Notes: generated by a model not told the origin, from the letters alone. A DNA stretch of 64,000 nucleotides from Actibacterium ureilyticum (GCF_002285435.1 NZ_NSBT01000037.1:434001-498000), one strand, 5' to 3'; numbered from the stretch's first letter, positions 52,508 through 62,145 are shown. Program-made: numbers and translations.

Positions 52508-54127
52508 TTAGTTCGCCTGACGCCGCAGGAAGGCCGGGATCTCGATCCGTTCCTGTTCGGGATCACTCTCCAGATCCTCGTCATAGGACTGCACCGGGGG
52601 CTGACGGCGCGCCGGTGCGGCGGGCTGTTCGGCCTGTTCGGGATGCGGGCTGCCGGCCATCCGGTTGATCAGCGAACCGATGCCGAACCGTGCCTTGTCG
52701 CCACCCGCAGCGGCGGCCGGGCGGGCACCCAGACCCGGGGCCTGGGGTGCGCCTGCGGCGGGGGCCTGCGGACGCGGTGCCTTGGACACGGCGGCCTGCA
52801 GACGCGCCATCGCCTCGGGCGAGGGCGTGCCGGGCGCCGGGGCGCGGGGCGCGACAAATCCTGCCTCGGCCTGCGTGTCGAAGCCGGGTTCGGGGCGCTG
52901 TGCCTCTTGCGGGCGATAGGCCGGCGGCGGCAGGTCGTCGTCCTGCTGGGCCGTCGGGGCCTGGAACCGGCGCTCGGCGGGTTGTTCGGTCTCCATCCGG
53001 CCGAACAGGCCCGGTTCGGGCTGCGGCTCGGGCGTGGTGGCGGCTGCCACGGCGGGCTGCTCGGGGTGCAGATCCTCGGCCACATGCTCGACCGCCTCTT
53101 CCGGCGATTGCAGCGGCTCGGCCAGCGACCGGCGCGGCACCGGGATGTCGGCGGCGCCAATGGCGGCGTCGATGCCGGTGGCCACGACGCTGACGCGCAT
53201 CGTGCCTTCCATCGCGGTGTCCAGCGTGCTGCCGACGATGATGTTGGCATCGGCGTCCACTTCCTCGCGGATGCGGTTGGCGGCCTCGTCCAGTTCGAAC
53301 AGGGTCAGGTCGTGGCTGCCGGTGATGTTGATCAGCACGCCCTTGGCGCCTTTCAGGCTGATCTCGTCCAGCAGCGGGTTGGCGATGGCCTTTTCGGCGG
53401 CCTGGATCGCGCGATCCTCGCCCGAGGCCTCGCCCGTGCCCATCATCGCCTTGCCCATCTCGTCCATCACGGCGCGCACATCGGCGAAGTCCAGGTTGAT
53501 CAGGCCCGGCCGCACCATCAGGTCGGTCACGCCCTTCACACCCTGGTACAGCACATCGTCTGCCATGCTGAACGCTTCGGTAAAGGTGGTCTTTTCATTC
53601 GCCAGCCGGAACAGGTTCTGGTTGGGGATGATGATCAGCGTATCGACGACCTTTTGCAGCGCGTCCACGCCATCCTCGGCCTGGCGCATCCGCTTGGCGC
53701 CCTCGAACTGAAAGGGCTTGGTCACCACGCCCACGGTCAGCACGCCCAGTTCGCGCGCCGCCTGTGCGATGATCGGGGCCGCGCCGGTGCCGGTGCCGCC
53801 GCCCATGCCGGCGGTGATGAAGCACATGTGCGAGCCCGCCAGGTGATCCACGATCTGCTCGATGGTTTCTTCCGCCGCCGCGGCACCGACCGACGGGCGC
53901 GCACCCGCGCCCAGCCCTTCGGTGACCTTGATGCCCATCTGGATCTTGGCCGGGGCATTGGATTGCTGCAGCGCCTGGGCATCGGTGTTCGCGGCCACGA
54001 ACTCCACCCCTTCCAGCTGCTTTTCAATCATGTTGTTGACGGCATTACCGCCAGCGCCACCCACCCCGAATACGGTGATCCGCGGTTTGAGCTCAGTATG
54101 CTCGGGCATCATAAGGTTCAATGTCAT
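52508..54127 (-). CDS. ftsZ: Cell division protein FtsZ
   Basis: A 539-residue FtsZ, longer than E. coli FtsZ, as is usual in this group. The GTPase core (about 1-320) has [17 protein letters not shown], the tubulin signature [10 protein letters not shown] and the T7 loop [12 protein letters not shown] long Pro/Ala/Gln-rich linker (about 330-525) precedes the conserved C-terminal peptide [12 protein letters not shown] that binds FtsA. I start at the ATG at 54127 ([16 protein letters not shown]), the conserved opening in relatives; an in-frame ATG at 54163 adds 12 residues ([12 protein letters not shown]) and is not excluded. Confidence 0.97.
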   Translation of the reverse strand: MTLNLMMPEHTELKPRITVFGVGGAGGNAVNNMIEKQLEGVEFVAANTDAQALQQSNAPAKIQMGIKVTEGLGAGARPSVGAAAAEETIEQIVDHLAGSHMCFITAGMGGGTGTGAAPIIAQAARELGVLTVGVVTKPFQFEGAKRMRQAEDGVDALQKVVDTLIIIPNQNLFRLANEKTTFTEAFSMADDVLYQGVKGVTDLMVRPGLINLDFADVRAVMDEMGKAMMGTGEASGEDRAIQAAEKAIANPLLDEISLKGAKGVLINITGSHDLTLFELDEAANRIREEVDADANIIVGSTLDTAMEGTMRVSVVATGIDAAIGAADIPVPRRSLAEPLQSPEEAVEHVAEDLHPEQPAVAAATTPEPQPEPGLFGRMETEQPAERRFQAPTAQQDDDLPPPAYRPQEAQRPEPGFDTQAEAGFVAPRAPAPGTPSPEAMARLQAAVSKAPRPQAPAAGAPQAPGLGARPAAAAGGDKARFGIGSLINRMAGSPHPEQAEQPAAPARRQPPVQSYDEDLESDPEQERIEIPAFLRRQAN

Positions 54128-54307
54128 CGATCTGTCCGCCTGCTTGATCTTTATATCGGTCATTCCACGCCGCTCCGCGGGCAATTTCGCCCGATTCTAT
54201 CACCGAGGGCCAGCCCCGGACACCAAAAAAACGCCAAATGACCACAAAATATTGGACTGCTGCTGTGGTTATAAGCGGTATGTCGCCTAAAACACATCAT
54301 CTTGCGG
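54128..54307 (-). promoter_or_regulatory. ftsA-ftsZ spacer, likely ftsZ promoter region
   Basis: This 180-base spacer is less GC-rich than its surroundings, with accaca (54241-54246) and tgtggt (54264-54269) as an imperfectly placed stem and a T-run on the minus strand near 54225. It is long enough for an independent ftsZ promoter, which is common in alphaproteobacteria. I cannot point to boxes with confidence. Confidence 0.4.
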
Positions 54308-55642
54308 TCACCAGTTGTCCTTGAACCAACGCACCGCCCGTTTCAGCGACCGCGCCGGATACCGTTCCGCGGGAATATCGAAGTCCCACCATTCGTCTTG
54401 CGGGTGCGCCGCAAACAGGCACATCCCCACGACCGAGGCGAACCCCGCCCCCGTCGCCGCCTGCGGCAGCCCCTGCACGCGCAGCGGACGGCCCAGGCGC
54501 ACCTGCTGTCCCAGGATGCGGCTGGCCAGCCCGTCCAGGCCGGGGATCTGGCTGCCGCCGCCGGTCAGAACGATCTTCTGGCTGGGCAGATGGTCGAACC
54601 CCGCCGCGTCCAGACGGGCGCGCACGTCTTCCAGAATCTCTTCGACCCGGGGGCGCATGATCCCGATCAGCTCTGCCCGGCTGATCTGGCGCCGGTCGTG
54701 ATCGTAATCGCCGGTGTCGCCGCCGATCTCGATCATCTCGCGGTCATCCATGCCCGTGGCCACGACCCCGCCATAGAATGTCTTGATGCGTTCGGCGGTG
54801 GCCTGCGACACGCCCAGCCCCTTGGAAATGTCCTGGGTCACGTGATCGCCGCCCATGCGGAGGCTGTCGGCATAGATCATGTGTTTCTTGATGAAGATCG
54901 ACATGCCGGTCGCCCCGCCGCCCAGGTCGATACAGGCCGCGCCCAGCTCCTGTTCGTCCTCGACCAGCGCCGACAGCGCCGACACATAGGCCGAGCTGGC
55001 CACACCGGCCAGTTCCAGGTCGCAACGCTTGATGCAGTAAAGCAGGTTCTGCAGCGCCGTCGCCTCGACCGTCAGCAGGTGCATGTCGACCGCCAGCCGG
55101 TTGCCGATCTGGCCGCGCGGGTCAATCAGACCGGTGCGGTGGTCCAGCGCGAAATTGACCGGCTGGGCGTGCAGCACCTCGCGCCCTGCCCCGATATCGG
55201 GCATGTCGCAGGCGGCCATCACGCGCGCCACATCATGTTCGCTGACGGTGCTGTCCTCAAGCTCGACCGCGCCGTCCAGCCCATAGGACCGGGGCGCCGC
55301 GCCGCTGAGGCAGGCGATGACGTGATCGACCCGCACATTGGCCATCTTCTGTGCCGCCTGCACGGCGGTGCGGATGGCGCGCTCGGTCTCGTTCATCGCG
55401 CCGATCTCGCCGAAGCTGACCCCGCGCGAGCGTGTGGTTGCCGCCCCGATCACCCGGAACATCGACTGCCCGGCCAGGGAACCGATGCCCTCGGCCTCGG
55501 CAAAGCCATCGGGGCCGTCGAATTTCAGCACCAGACAGGCCACTTTCGACGTGCCGATATCCAGCACCGCCACAACCCCGCGATCCATCGCCTGTTTGCG
55601 GATGCGCCGCATGGCGCGTTGCGACTGGTAAAGGTCGGTCAT
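54308..55642 (-). CDS. ftsA: Cell division protein FtsA
   Basis: A 444-residue actin-like protein that tethers FtsZ filaments to the membrane. It shows the phosphate-binding VVAVLDIGTSKVACLVLKF, CIDLGGGATGMSIFI and the adenosine motif IVLTGGGSQIPGLDGLA. The C-terminus FDIPAERYPARSLKRAVRWF ends in an amphipathic membrane-targeting helix. Start overlaps the ftsQ stop by four bases (ATGA). Confidence 0.97.
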   Translation of the reverse strand: MTDLYQSQRAMRRIRKQAMDRGVVAVLDIGTSKVACLVLKFDGPDGFAEAEGIGSLAGQSMFRVIGAATTRSRGVSFGEIGAMNETERAIRTAVQAAQKMANVRVDHVIACLSGAAPRSYGLDGAVELEDSTVSEHDVARVMAACDMPDIGAGREVLHAQPVNFALDHRTGLIDPRGQIGNRLAVDMHLLTVEATALQNLLYCIKRCDLELAGVASSAYVSALSALVEDEQELGAACIDLGGGATGMSIFIKKHMIYADSLRMGGDHVTQDISKGLGVSQATAERIKTFYGGVVATGMDDREMIEIGGDTGDYDHDRRQISRAELIGIMRPRVEEILEDVRARLDAAGFDHLPSQKIVLTGGGSQIPGLDGLASRILGQQVRLGRPLRVQGLPQAATGAGFASVVGMCLFAAHPQDEWWDFDIPAERYPARSLKRAVRWFKDNW

Positions 55643-56517
55643 CCGTCACTATCCCTTGTTTCCAATTCCCTGATGCGCCGCAGCTCTTCCAGCGCGTCCG
55701 GCGCCATGCGCAGCGTCGGGCGGGCGCTGTTGCGCATGTCGATCGCGACCAGATCGCGGTCCAGCATTTCCTCGGCCTGGTCCAGCGCGATCACCCGGCG
55801 CAATGCCGCCACCGGGTCGCGCTCGGGCAGCAGAATGCGCTGATCGCGGTCCAGCACCACGTCCCAGCGCCGCTCGCCCATGCGCACAACGGCCAACAGC
55901 CGGTGCTTCAGCGGGCGCGCGACCTCGAACAGCTGCAATGCCTCGACCACTTGCGTTTCGGCCCCGTCGCCGATGATCAGCGGCAGATCGGGCCGCGCCG
56001 CGCGTGCCTCAAGCGGGGCCACCCGGTTGCCGCGTTCGTCCAGCAATTCCAGCCCCTGCCGCCCGCGCCAGACCACAGCCGGCATCCGCTCCCGGACCGA
56101 GATCTGAAGGATCCCGCCGGGGCGCACATGCACATCGGCCTTGGCCACCGCATCCAGCCCCGCAACCGTTTCGTGCAGCGCCGGCAGGTCCAGATCGAAG
56201 GAGCTGATCGGGAAATCCAGCGGCACGACCTCGCGGATATCCTCGGCCAGATCGTCCGAGGCCCCATCGATCGCCATCAGCTTGACCATGAATTCCGGCC
56301 GCGCCTCGATCGAGCTGCGCATGTCGGCAATCGCCAGCCCCAGCGCATCGCGCCGGTCGGTATCGCCCAGGTACCACATCACCGTGAAGATCAGCACAAA
56401 GGCCGGCAGCCCGGTGCGCAGCAGCTTGCGGAACAGCGGCGTCAGCCACAGCCGGTTCAGCCGATAGCTCAGGCGGCTGGGCGCGGGATCGCGGCGCGGC
56501 GGGGTCACCTGTTGCAT
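55639..56517 (-). CDS. ftsQ: Cell division protein FtsQ
   Basis: A 292-residue bitopic divisome protein: basic cytoplasmic start, one membrane helix (about 34-52, TGLPAFVLIFTVMWYLG), a POTRA domain (VKLMAIDGASDDLAEDIREV) and a beta-domain (RERMPAVVWRGRQGLELLDE and VEALQLFEVARPLKHRLLAV). It helps connect early and late divisome proteins in the periplasm. The start overlaps ddl by 13 bases, with a gagga ribosome site. Confidence 0.95.
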   Translation of the reverse strand: MQQVTPPRRDPAPSRLSYRLNRLWLTPLFRKLLRTGLPAFVLIFTVMWYLGDTDRRDALGLAIADMRSSIEARPEFMVKLMAIDGASDDLAEDIREVVPLDFPISSFDLDLPALHETVAGLDAVAKADVHVRPGGILQISVRERMPAVVWRGRQGLELLDERGNRVAPLEARAARPDLPLIIGDGAETQVVEALQLFEVARPLKHRLLAVVRMGERRWDVVLDRDQRILLPERDPVAALRRVIALDQAEEMLDRDLVAIDMRNSARPTLRMAPDALEELRRIRELETRDSDG

Positions 56518-57419
56518 GACGCGTCCTCTACCATCCAGGCGCAGAGCGCGGGGAAATCGTGCCCACAGATCGCGGCCTGTTCAGGCGCCAGCGATGTGGG
56601 GGTCATGCCGGGCTGGGTGTTGGTTTCCAGCAGGATCAGGCCATCCAGCCCCCGCGCCGCATCCCAGCGGAAATCGGTCCGCGACACGCCCCGGCAGCCC
56701 AGCGCCCGATGCGCCCGCAGGGCATAGTCCAGACAGGCCGCGAAAATCTCGTCGGGGATATCGGCGGGCACCACGTGGCGCGAGCCGCCCTCTTTGTACT
56801 TGGCGTCGTAATCGTACCAGCCATCGGTCAGGATATCGGTCACGGTCAGCGCCCGGTCGCCCATCACGGTCGTCGTCAGCTCGCGCCCCGGCACGAACTG
56901 TTCGACCATCACCACTTCGGGCATGTCCTCGGACAGCTGCGGCGGGCCATTCGCGGCCTCGTTCACCAGATAGACCCCGACGCTGGACCCCTCGTTATAC
57001 GGCTTGACCACATAGGGCGGCGTCATCACATGCGCCGCGCGCACCGCATCGCGCCCGGCCAGCACGCTGTCGGCCACCGGCAGCCCGGCGGCGCGAAAGG
57101 CGGTCTTGGTCCGCTCCTTGTCCATCGCCAGGGCCGAGGCCAGAACGCCGGAATGGGTATAGGGGATCCGCAGCCATTCCAGCATCCCCTGCACGCAGCC
57201 ATCCTCGCCCCAGCGGCCATGCAGGGCGTTGAACACGACATCGGGTTGGATTTCGATCAGGCGCGCGCACAGGTCCGGCCCCGCATCCACGGAAACCACG
57301 TCATACCCTGCCTGTCCCAACGCGGCGGCACATTCACGTCCCGAAGACAGCGACACCTCGCGCTCGGCCGAGGGTCCGCCCATCAGTACCACCACTTTGG
57401 GGGTTGCCCTGCTCGACAT
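56505..57419 (-). CDS. ddl: D-alanine--D-alanine ligase
   Basis: A 304-residue ATP-grasp ligase that forms D-Ala-D-Ala for the peptidoglycan precursor. It has VVVLMGGPSAEREVSLSSGR, VVFNALHGRWGEDGCVQGML, PYVVKPYNEGSSVGVYLVN with the ATP-binding Lys and Ser loop, and LILLETNTQPGMTPTSLAPE with metal-binding Glu and Asn. Length is normal. The ATG at 57419 follows ggcgggt; a GTG three codons upstream is an alternative. Operon order murB-ddl-ftsQ-ftsA is conserved. Confidence 0.96.
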   Translation of the reverse strand: MSSRATPKVVVLMGGPSAEREVSLSSGRECAAALGQAGYDVVSVDAGPDLCARLIEIQPDVVFNALHGRWGEDGCVQGMLEWLRIPYTHSGVLASALAMDKERTKTAFRAAGLPVADSVLAGRDAVRAAHVMTPPYVVKPYNEGSSVGVYLVNEAANGPPQLSEDMPEVVMVEQFVPGRELTTTVMGDRALTVTDILTDGWYDYDAKYKEGGSRHVVPADIPDEIFAACLDYALRAHRALGCRGVSRTDFRWDAARGLDGLILLETNTQPGMTPTSLAPEQAAICGHDFPALCAWMVEDASCNR

Positions 57420-57466
57420 ACCCGCCACTCATGTGCTTGCGGGACCTTTTGCGGCCCCATTTTTGA

Positions 57467-58396
57467 TTATTTCGACGCGTCTGCCTCTCCGACGCGCATG
57501 ATCTCCCATTCTAGACGTATTCCGCTGTTTTGGAAGACCTTATTTCGCACCTCTTCGCCCAAACCTTCCAGGTCGGCGGCGGTTGCAGTCCCGGTGTTGA
57601 TCAGGAAGTTCGAATGTTTCTCGGACATCTGCGCGCCGCCCAGCGTGGCACCACGCATGCCCGCGTCGTCGATGACCTTCCACGCCTTCAGATCATGCAC
57701 GTCATCGGCGCGGCCGGTCGAGCTGAACCCGGCGGGATTGCGAAAGGTCGATCCGGCGCTGCGGTCCTTGGTGGGTTGGGTCGCGTCGCGCTTGGCCAGC
57801 TGGTCGGCCATGCGCGCCTCCAGCACCTCCGGGTCGCCCGGCTCGCCTTGGAATGTCGCGCTGACTAGGACCCAGCCTTCGGGCAGGTCGGTCTGGCGAT
57901 AGCGGAACTTCAGGTCGTCCGCGGTCAGCGTTACAACGCGCCCGTCCCGCGTGATCGCGCGGGCCGAGACGAAATGATCGGCGGTATAGCTGCCGTAACA
58001 GCCTGCGTTCATGCGCACCGCCCCGCCGATTGCGCCGGGGATGGTCCGCAGAAAGGTCAGGTCAACGCCCGCCGCCGCCGCCTTGCGCGCCACATGCGCA
58101 TCCAGCGCCGCCGCACCGGCGGTCACACGGGTGCCGTCGATCTCGATCCCGTTGAAGCCCCGCCCCAGCCGGATCACCACCGCCCGCAAGCCCCCGTCCC
58201 GCACGATCAGGTTGCTGCCCACGCCCATGGGAAAGACCGGCACGCCGGGATCGAGCGCGGCCAAGAAATCGGCCAGATCCCCCTCATCCGCGGGCTGAAA
58301 GAGCCAATCGGCCGGCCCACCCACACGCAGCCAGGTCAGGTCGTTCAACGGACGATCCGGGGTCAGAACCCCACGGGGATTGGGCATATCTTTCAT
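57467..58396 (-). CDS. murB: UDP-N-acetylenolpyruvoylglucosamine reductase
   Basis: A 309-residue FAD enzyme that reduces UDP-GlcNAc-enolpyruvate to UDP-MurNAc. FAD-binding [34 protein letters not shown] and the catalytic Ser region [11 protein letters not shown] are present, as is [20 protein letters not shown]. It starts the visible division/envelope row. An alternate ATG three codons in (MPNPRGVL) is possible. A large nested inverted repeat lies just upstream. Confidence 0.96.
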   Translation of the reverse strand: MKDMPNPRGVLTPDRPLNDLTWLRVGGPADWLFQPADEGDLADFLAALDPGVPVFPMGVGSNLIVRDGGLRAVVIRLGRGFNGIEIDGTRVTAGAAALDAHVARKAAAAGVDLTFLRTIPGAIGGAVRMNAGCYGSYTADHFVSARAITRDGRVVTLTADDLKFRYRQTDLPEGWVLVSATFQGEPGDPEVLEARMADQLAKRDATQPTKDRSAGSTFRNPAGFSSTGRADDVHDLKAWKVIDDAGMRGATLGGAQMSEKHSNFLINTGTATAADLEGLGEEVRNKVFQNSGIRLEWEIMRVGEADASK

Positions 58397-58445
58397 AGGA
58401 GCTTGCTAGCGCGCGGGCGGCGGCGGGGCAATAGCCCAAGGCAAA

Positions 58446-58512
58446 GGGCAGCGCCCGAACCGAGGGGTGGGCGAAAAGCGCCCGCCCCGTGGGGGCGGTT
58501 CGGGCGCTGCCC
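58446..58512. repeat. Long nested inverted repeat upstream of murB
   Basis: Arms gggcagcgcccgaaccg (58446-58462) and its exact reverse complement (58496-58512), 17 bases each, enclose a second stem (ggggtgggcg and cgcccgcccc with one G-U, around aaaag). A further ccggcgatgccgccgggc follows. The shared gggcagcgccc and cgcccgaac words link it to the elements at 39166 and 62926-62958. It lies between murB and the convergent-facing end of the Ala-rich gene and could end the transcript of that gene. Confidence 0.75.
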
Positions 58513-58563
58513 GGCGATGCCGCCGGGCGAAGCGAGCCTTAGACTCGATCAACGATGGAAACA

Positions 58564-59793
58564 TCACTTCAGGTTCGGAAGCACCTCGCGCGCGAACTGT
58601 ATCAACTCCTGCCCCAAGGGCGTGGCCGACCCCGCTATGGCAATGGCTGCGGGCACGGCCCACTTGCCGACCCCTTTGCCCAGTTCCTTGCTGGCTTCCG
58701 ATACCATTAAATCAGCCTTGTGCGCACAATAACGCAGAATGGCTTCGGCTGCGGCGATCAACGCGCGCCCGGCACGCTCCAATCGGCCTGGTGAAGGTTT
58801 CGCCTCATCCAATGCCTCAATCGCTTCACGGGTCGCTGCGCCCAGCTCCTCGATGTCGCGGCCCAACGCAATGTCGTCCGCAATCATCTCCGGGGGCTGA
58901 TTGTGTCCGCGCGCTATGAACTGATCGTGCCCTGCTCTGGCTTCCTCCAACTGACTTTCAAGCGCGACAAGCGCGGAACGGAGGCGGTGTTTTTCTTCAA
59001 TGGCGTGGATTCGCTCTGCAACGACCTCTGGGCCGGCGTCCCAAATCGCAGCGTTCACTAACGCGATTTCTTCCAACACACGCCAATCCGGTTCTCGTCC
59101 AGCCAGCGCGTCATCATACCACTTGATCCAGAAGGACCAATCTTGGGGCACGCCCCCAGGTGCGGCTTCGTCTATACCCCCGTTTGGAAGGACGTTCTTT
59201 AGGTCAGCCCACAAAGTCTCAAAAGGATTTTTCTGATTTTGCCACAGCGGCTCTTGGGCCAGATTTCCAGATGCCGCCAAAACGACGGCGTCGGCAGCGG
59301 GGCTGACGGAGGAGCGGATCGCGGAGTTGAAGCGGGCGGCGTCGAGCGCGCTGGCACTGGCAGCGTGGGAGGTGTGGCGGACAGCGTCAGCGGCGGAGCG
59401 GACGGGGGCGTTGCCGGGATGGACAGCGGCGTGGGCGGCAACGGCAGCATGGGCGGAAGCATCTGAGCGGGCGGCGGCGAGAGCCTTGGAAGTGGCGAGG
59501 GTGGCGGCGGCGGCAGCGTGGGCGGAAGCGCTACTATCAGTGGTCAGCCTCTTAGCCGCTACCCCGGATATCAAAAGCGCACGCAATATCGGCAGCGCTG
59601 TCAAATCACGTTTGCGCAGCCGTGCATCACGCACGACCGGATCCCAGAAAACCGGCAAAACACGCATCGCTGAGCGCCACGCGATCCAAGCTGCCGCTTG
59701 CTGACGACTCAATCCTCCGGGGCCGTTTTTCTCCGGCCAGTCGTCCAAAAACGCCGTAAGATCCTCTGGCGACTTGATATTCGACGCATCCAT
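58564..59793 (-). CDS. Ala/Ser-rich protein with C-terminal helical domain, unknown
   Basis: A 409-residue protein that I cannot assign. The N-terminal part (about 1-90) has SPEDLTAFLDDWPEKN and QQAAAWIAWRSAMRVLPVFW, a compact domain. Residues about 90-190 are a low-complexity region of Ala, Ser, His and Asp with loosely periodic x-A-x-A-A (for example ASAHAAVAAHAAVHPGNAP). A conserved-looking middle (SFWIKWYDDALAGREPDWRV) and helical ARGHNQPPEMIADDIALGRD lead to a C-terminal segment (GKWAVPAAIAIAGSATPLGQ) that is mildly hydrophobic. The start is uncertain (59793, 59796 or 59823). Flanked by palindromic repeats. It may be an accessory gene. Confidence 0.72.
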   Translation of the reverse strand: MDASNIKSPEDLTAFLDDWPEKNGPGGLSRQQAAAWIAWRSAMRVLPVFWDPVVRDARLRKRDLTALPILRALLISGVAAKRLTTDSSASAHAAAAATLATSKALAAARSDASAHAAVAAHAAVHPGNAPVRSAADAVRHTSHAASASALDAARFNSAIRSSVSPAADAVVLAASGNLAQEPLWQNQKNPFETLWADLKNVLPNGGIDEAAPGGVPQDWSFWIKWYDDALAGREPDWRVLEEIALVNAAIWDAGPEVVAERIHAIEEKHRLRSALVALESQLEEARAGHDQFIARGHNQPPEMIADDIALGRDIEELGAATREAIEALDEAKPSPGRLERAGRALIAAAEAILRYCAHKADLMVSEASKELGKGVGKWAVPAAIAIAGSATPLGQELIQFAREVLPNLK

Positions 59794-59850
59794 CATATCC
59801 GCAACAGTTGCGCAGGCGCGCATCCATGACAAGCCCCGCGATCAACAGGC

Positions 59851-59876
59851 GTAGGGTGGGTTTTCCAACCCACCGC
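59851..59876 (-). repeat. gtagggtggg-type palindrome, possible terminator
   Basis: Arms ggtgggtt (59855-59862) and aacccacc (59867-59874) with loop ttcc, preceded by gta. This type of gtagggtgggt palindrome is, from general knowledge, dispersed in many proteobacterial genomes. It sits ten bases after the stop of the receiver-like gene (minus strand) and may end that transcript. Confidence 0.55.
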
Positions 59877-59885
59877 CCCCTCGGC

Positions 59886-60308
59886 TCAGGCGGGCACCCC
59901 CGCCCCCACCCGGCGCCGCGAGACGAAGACCGGCATCTCCGGCCGTACGGGCATTGGACAGGCGGCCATCGCGCATTTGGCGGCCAGCGCGGGGCGGCAG
60001 TCCTCTCCCACAAGCGCGCGCAGGGCGGGGATCAGGTCGAACAGCTCGTCCGTTTCCGCCCCTGCCCGGTCGGACAGGATCACGCAGGCCACGTCGGGGC
60101 GATAGAACTCGGCCGCCAGCGCCGCCGACAGGCTGCCGCGCCCGTCGATGCGGTCGCGCAGGATCAGCAGGCGTGTCTGGCCCAGCCGCAGATGGGCCAG
60201 CGCCTCGTCCACCGCAAAGGCGCAGGTCACGTCATAACCCGCCGCCCGCAGCTGATTGGCCAAAGCCGATTGAAAGACCGGATAATCGTCGAGGATCAGA
60301 ACCTGCAT
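59886..60308 (-). CDS. Receiver-like protein with degenerate phosphorylation site
   Basis: A 140-residue protein whose first 115 residues look like a CheY-type receiver: MQVLILDDYPVFQSALANQL with the acidic pair Asp7/Asp8, YDVTCAFAVDEALAHLRLG and CVILSDRAG. At the end of the third strand, where the phosphoacceptor Asp should follow LLIL, there is Arg51 (LLILRDRIDGRGS) with Asp52 next to it, and no conserved Lys-Pro is evident in the fifth strand. It is probably a pseudo-receiver. A short Pro/Arg tail follows. The start at 60308 follows aaagga by a long spacing. Confidence 0.72.
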   Translation of the reverse strand: MQVLILDDYPVFQSALANQLRAAGYDVTCAFAVDEALAHLRLGQTRLLILRDRIDGRGSLSAALAAEFYRPDVACVILSDRAGAETDELFDLIPALRALVGEDCRPALAAKCAMAACPMPVRPEMPVFVSRRRVGAGVPA

Positions 60309-60477
60309 GCGCCGCTTTCGTCCTTTCTGGCTGAATGTTCGCATTCCGTTCCCACCCTTACCGCGTGATTTCTTAAAATTTGCTGAAACAGCACAGGGTT
60401 TCGGCCCGCGCGCCGCGCCCCCTTGGCGGGACGCGGGCGGTGGCCTATAGCTGCGGCGGAACAAAGGAACAGCGATC

Positions 60478-61065
60478 ATGCGCACAGCCAGCATCAGCCG
60501 CAACACCGCCGAGACGCAGATCTCGGTCACCGTCAACCTGGACGGGACGGGCCAGTACGACAACCAGACCGGCGTGGGGTTCTTCGACCACATGCTGGAC
60601 CAGCTGGCGCGGCATTCGCTGATCGACATGGAAATCCGCGCCAAGGGCGATCTGCATATCGACGATCACCACACGGTCGAGGATACCGGCATCGCCCTGG
60701 GTCAGGCATTGGCGCAGGCTCTGGGCGACAAGACGGGCATCCGGCGCTATGGCGCGTGCCTGTTGCCGATGGACGATGCGCTGGTGCGTGCCGCGCTGGA
60801 TCTGTCGGCGCGGCCCTTCCTGGTGTGGAATGTCGAGCTGCCGACGCCCAAGATCGGCAGCTTCGATACCGAACTGGTGCGCGAGTTCTTTCAGGCGCTC
60901 AGCACCCATGGCGGCATCACCTTGCATGTGGACCAGATCCACGGGTTCAACAGCCACCACATTGCCGAGGCCGCGTTCAAGGCCGTGGCGCGCGCGCTGC
61001 GCGAGGCGGTCGAGACCGACCCGCGCAAGGCCGACGCGATCCCGTCGACCAAGGGCGCGCTGTAA
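60478..61065 (+). CDS. hisB: Imidazoleglycerol-phosphate dehydratase
   Basis: A 195-residue monofunctional HisB that dehydrates imidazole-glycerol phosphate in histidine synthesis. The manganese-binding His clusters are visible: [38 protein letters not shown] and [19 protein letters not shown]. No phosphatase domain, as usual outside enterobacteria. The ATG follows aaaggaac. It heads the his genes here. Confidence 0.98.
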   Translation: MRTASISRNTAETQISVTVNLDGTGQYDNQTGVGFFDHMLDQLARHSLIDMEIRAKGDLHIDDHHTVEDTGIALGQALAQALGDKTGIRRYGACLLPMDDALVRAALDLSARPFLVWNVELPTPKIGSFDTELVREFFQALSTHGGITLHVDQIHGFNSHHIAEAAFKAVARALREAVETDPRKADAIPSTKGAL

Positions 61066-61131
61066 CGCTTGCGCCTGTGCGCGGGCGGTGAAATGCGCTA
61101 GAACGGTCCCCATGCGTTAAAGGGGGCCGTC

Positions 61132-62145
61132 ATGCCCGATATTCGCCCGGCCGCACCGCCCGACATCCCCGCCATGTCCGACCTGCTGTTGCGGGCTGCG
61201 CACGCGCGCGCCGAACGCCAGCCCGGCCTGTGGCGGGTCGTTCCGGATGCCGATACGACGATTACCGCGACGCTCCTGGCGGCGTTGCAGGACAAGGCGC
61301 CATCCTTTCGTCAGCAATGGCTGGTGGCCGAAACCGGGGGCCGGATCGTCGGGCTGACGCACAGCATCCTGCTGCCAGTGCCGCCGATCTATGCCGGGCG
61401 CTGGGGCGCGCCGGGGTTGATCATGGAAAACAGCACCATAGCGCCCGACGCACCGCGCGGGCTGGCGCAACAGCTGCTGAAAGCGGCCGAGGACGACCTG
61501 CGGGCAGCAGGCGCGCAGCTGCTGATCGGCGCTGCGGCCACGGGCTGGCCATGGGCGGCGGAATATGCGGCGCGGGGCTATGCGCCGCTGACGCTCTATT
61601 ACGCCAGGGAAGGCCTGGCCGCAGAGCCGACCGATGCAACGGTGCGCCAGGCGGCAGAGGGCGACCTGCCCGGCATCGTCGCATCCAGCGCGCAGAACCG
61701 GAAGATCCTGTTCGATCTGGACCCATTCTGGGAGCCGCACATCGAGGCGGACCCAAGGTTCGAAAGCTGGATGCGGCGCAGCCTGACCCTGACGGATCGA
61801 GACATGTTCGTGTCCGCCCCGGGCGGGCGAATCTCGGGCTATGCCATCGCGCAACCGGCCACCGCGCTGCATGTGCCGGCGGGCCATGCGGCGGGCGGGC
61901 TCGGCTTCATCGATGATTACTTTCACACCGATTTCGCCGTACAGGACGGGCTGGAAAACGGCGCCGCCGGTGCGACCGCCCTTCTGCGCGCCGCCGAAGC
62001 CGCCCTGGCTGCCCGCGACAACAGCGCGGCGCTGGTCGTGTGCCCCGCAGCCTGGACCGCAAAACGCGCGCATCTGCAACAGGCCGGGTACAGCGCCGCG
62101 CTGAGCTGGCACATCAAGCGCCCGACACCCCCGCCACAGGCTTGA
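61132..62145 (+). CDS. GNAT N-acetyltransferase with two GNAT-like halves, inserted in his operon
   Basis: A 337-residue protein between hisB and hisH, with 66 bases before it and 53 after, so probably cotranscribed. The first half (about 1-165) has MENSTIAPDAPRGLAQQLLK and a motif-A-like VAETGGRIVGLTHSI; the second (about 170-335) has GRISGYAIAQPATALH, LGFIDDYFHTDF and a final strand AHLQQAGYSAALSWHIKR. The tandem GNAT arrangement suggests one active and one structural domain. Its connection with histidine synthesis is not established; a shared operon may be only positional. Confidence 0.82.
   Translation: MPDIRPAAPPDIPAMSDLLLRAAHARAERQPGLWRVVPDADTTITATLLAALQDKAPSFRQQWLVAETGGRIVGLTHSILLPVPPIYAGRWGAPGLIMENSTIAPDAPRGLAQQLLKAAEDDLRAAGAQLLIGAAATGWPWAAEYAARGYAPLTLYYAREGLAAEPTDATVRQAAEGDLPGIVASSAQNRKILFDLDPFWEPHIEADPRFESWMRRSLTLTDRDMFVSAPGGRISGYAIAQPATALHVPAGHAAGGLGFIDDYFHTDFAVQDGLENGAAGATALLRAAEAALAARDNSAALVVCPAAWTAKRAHLQQAGYSAALSWHIKRPTPPPQA

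Noticed and set aside
59200-59560. Tandem repeat or CRISPR-like array within the Ala-rich region
   Set aside because: The repetition is at the level of Ala codons (GCn) with irregular spacing; there are no equal repeats and spacers.
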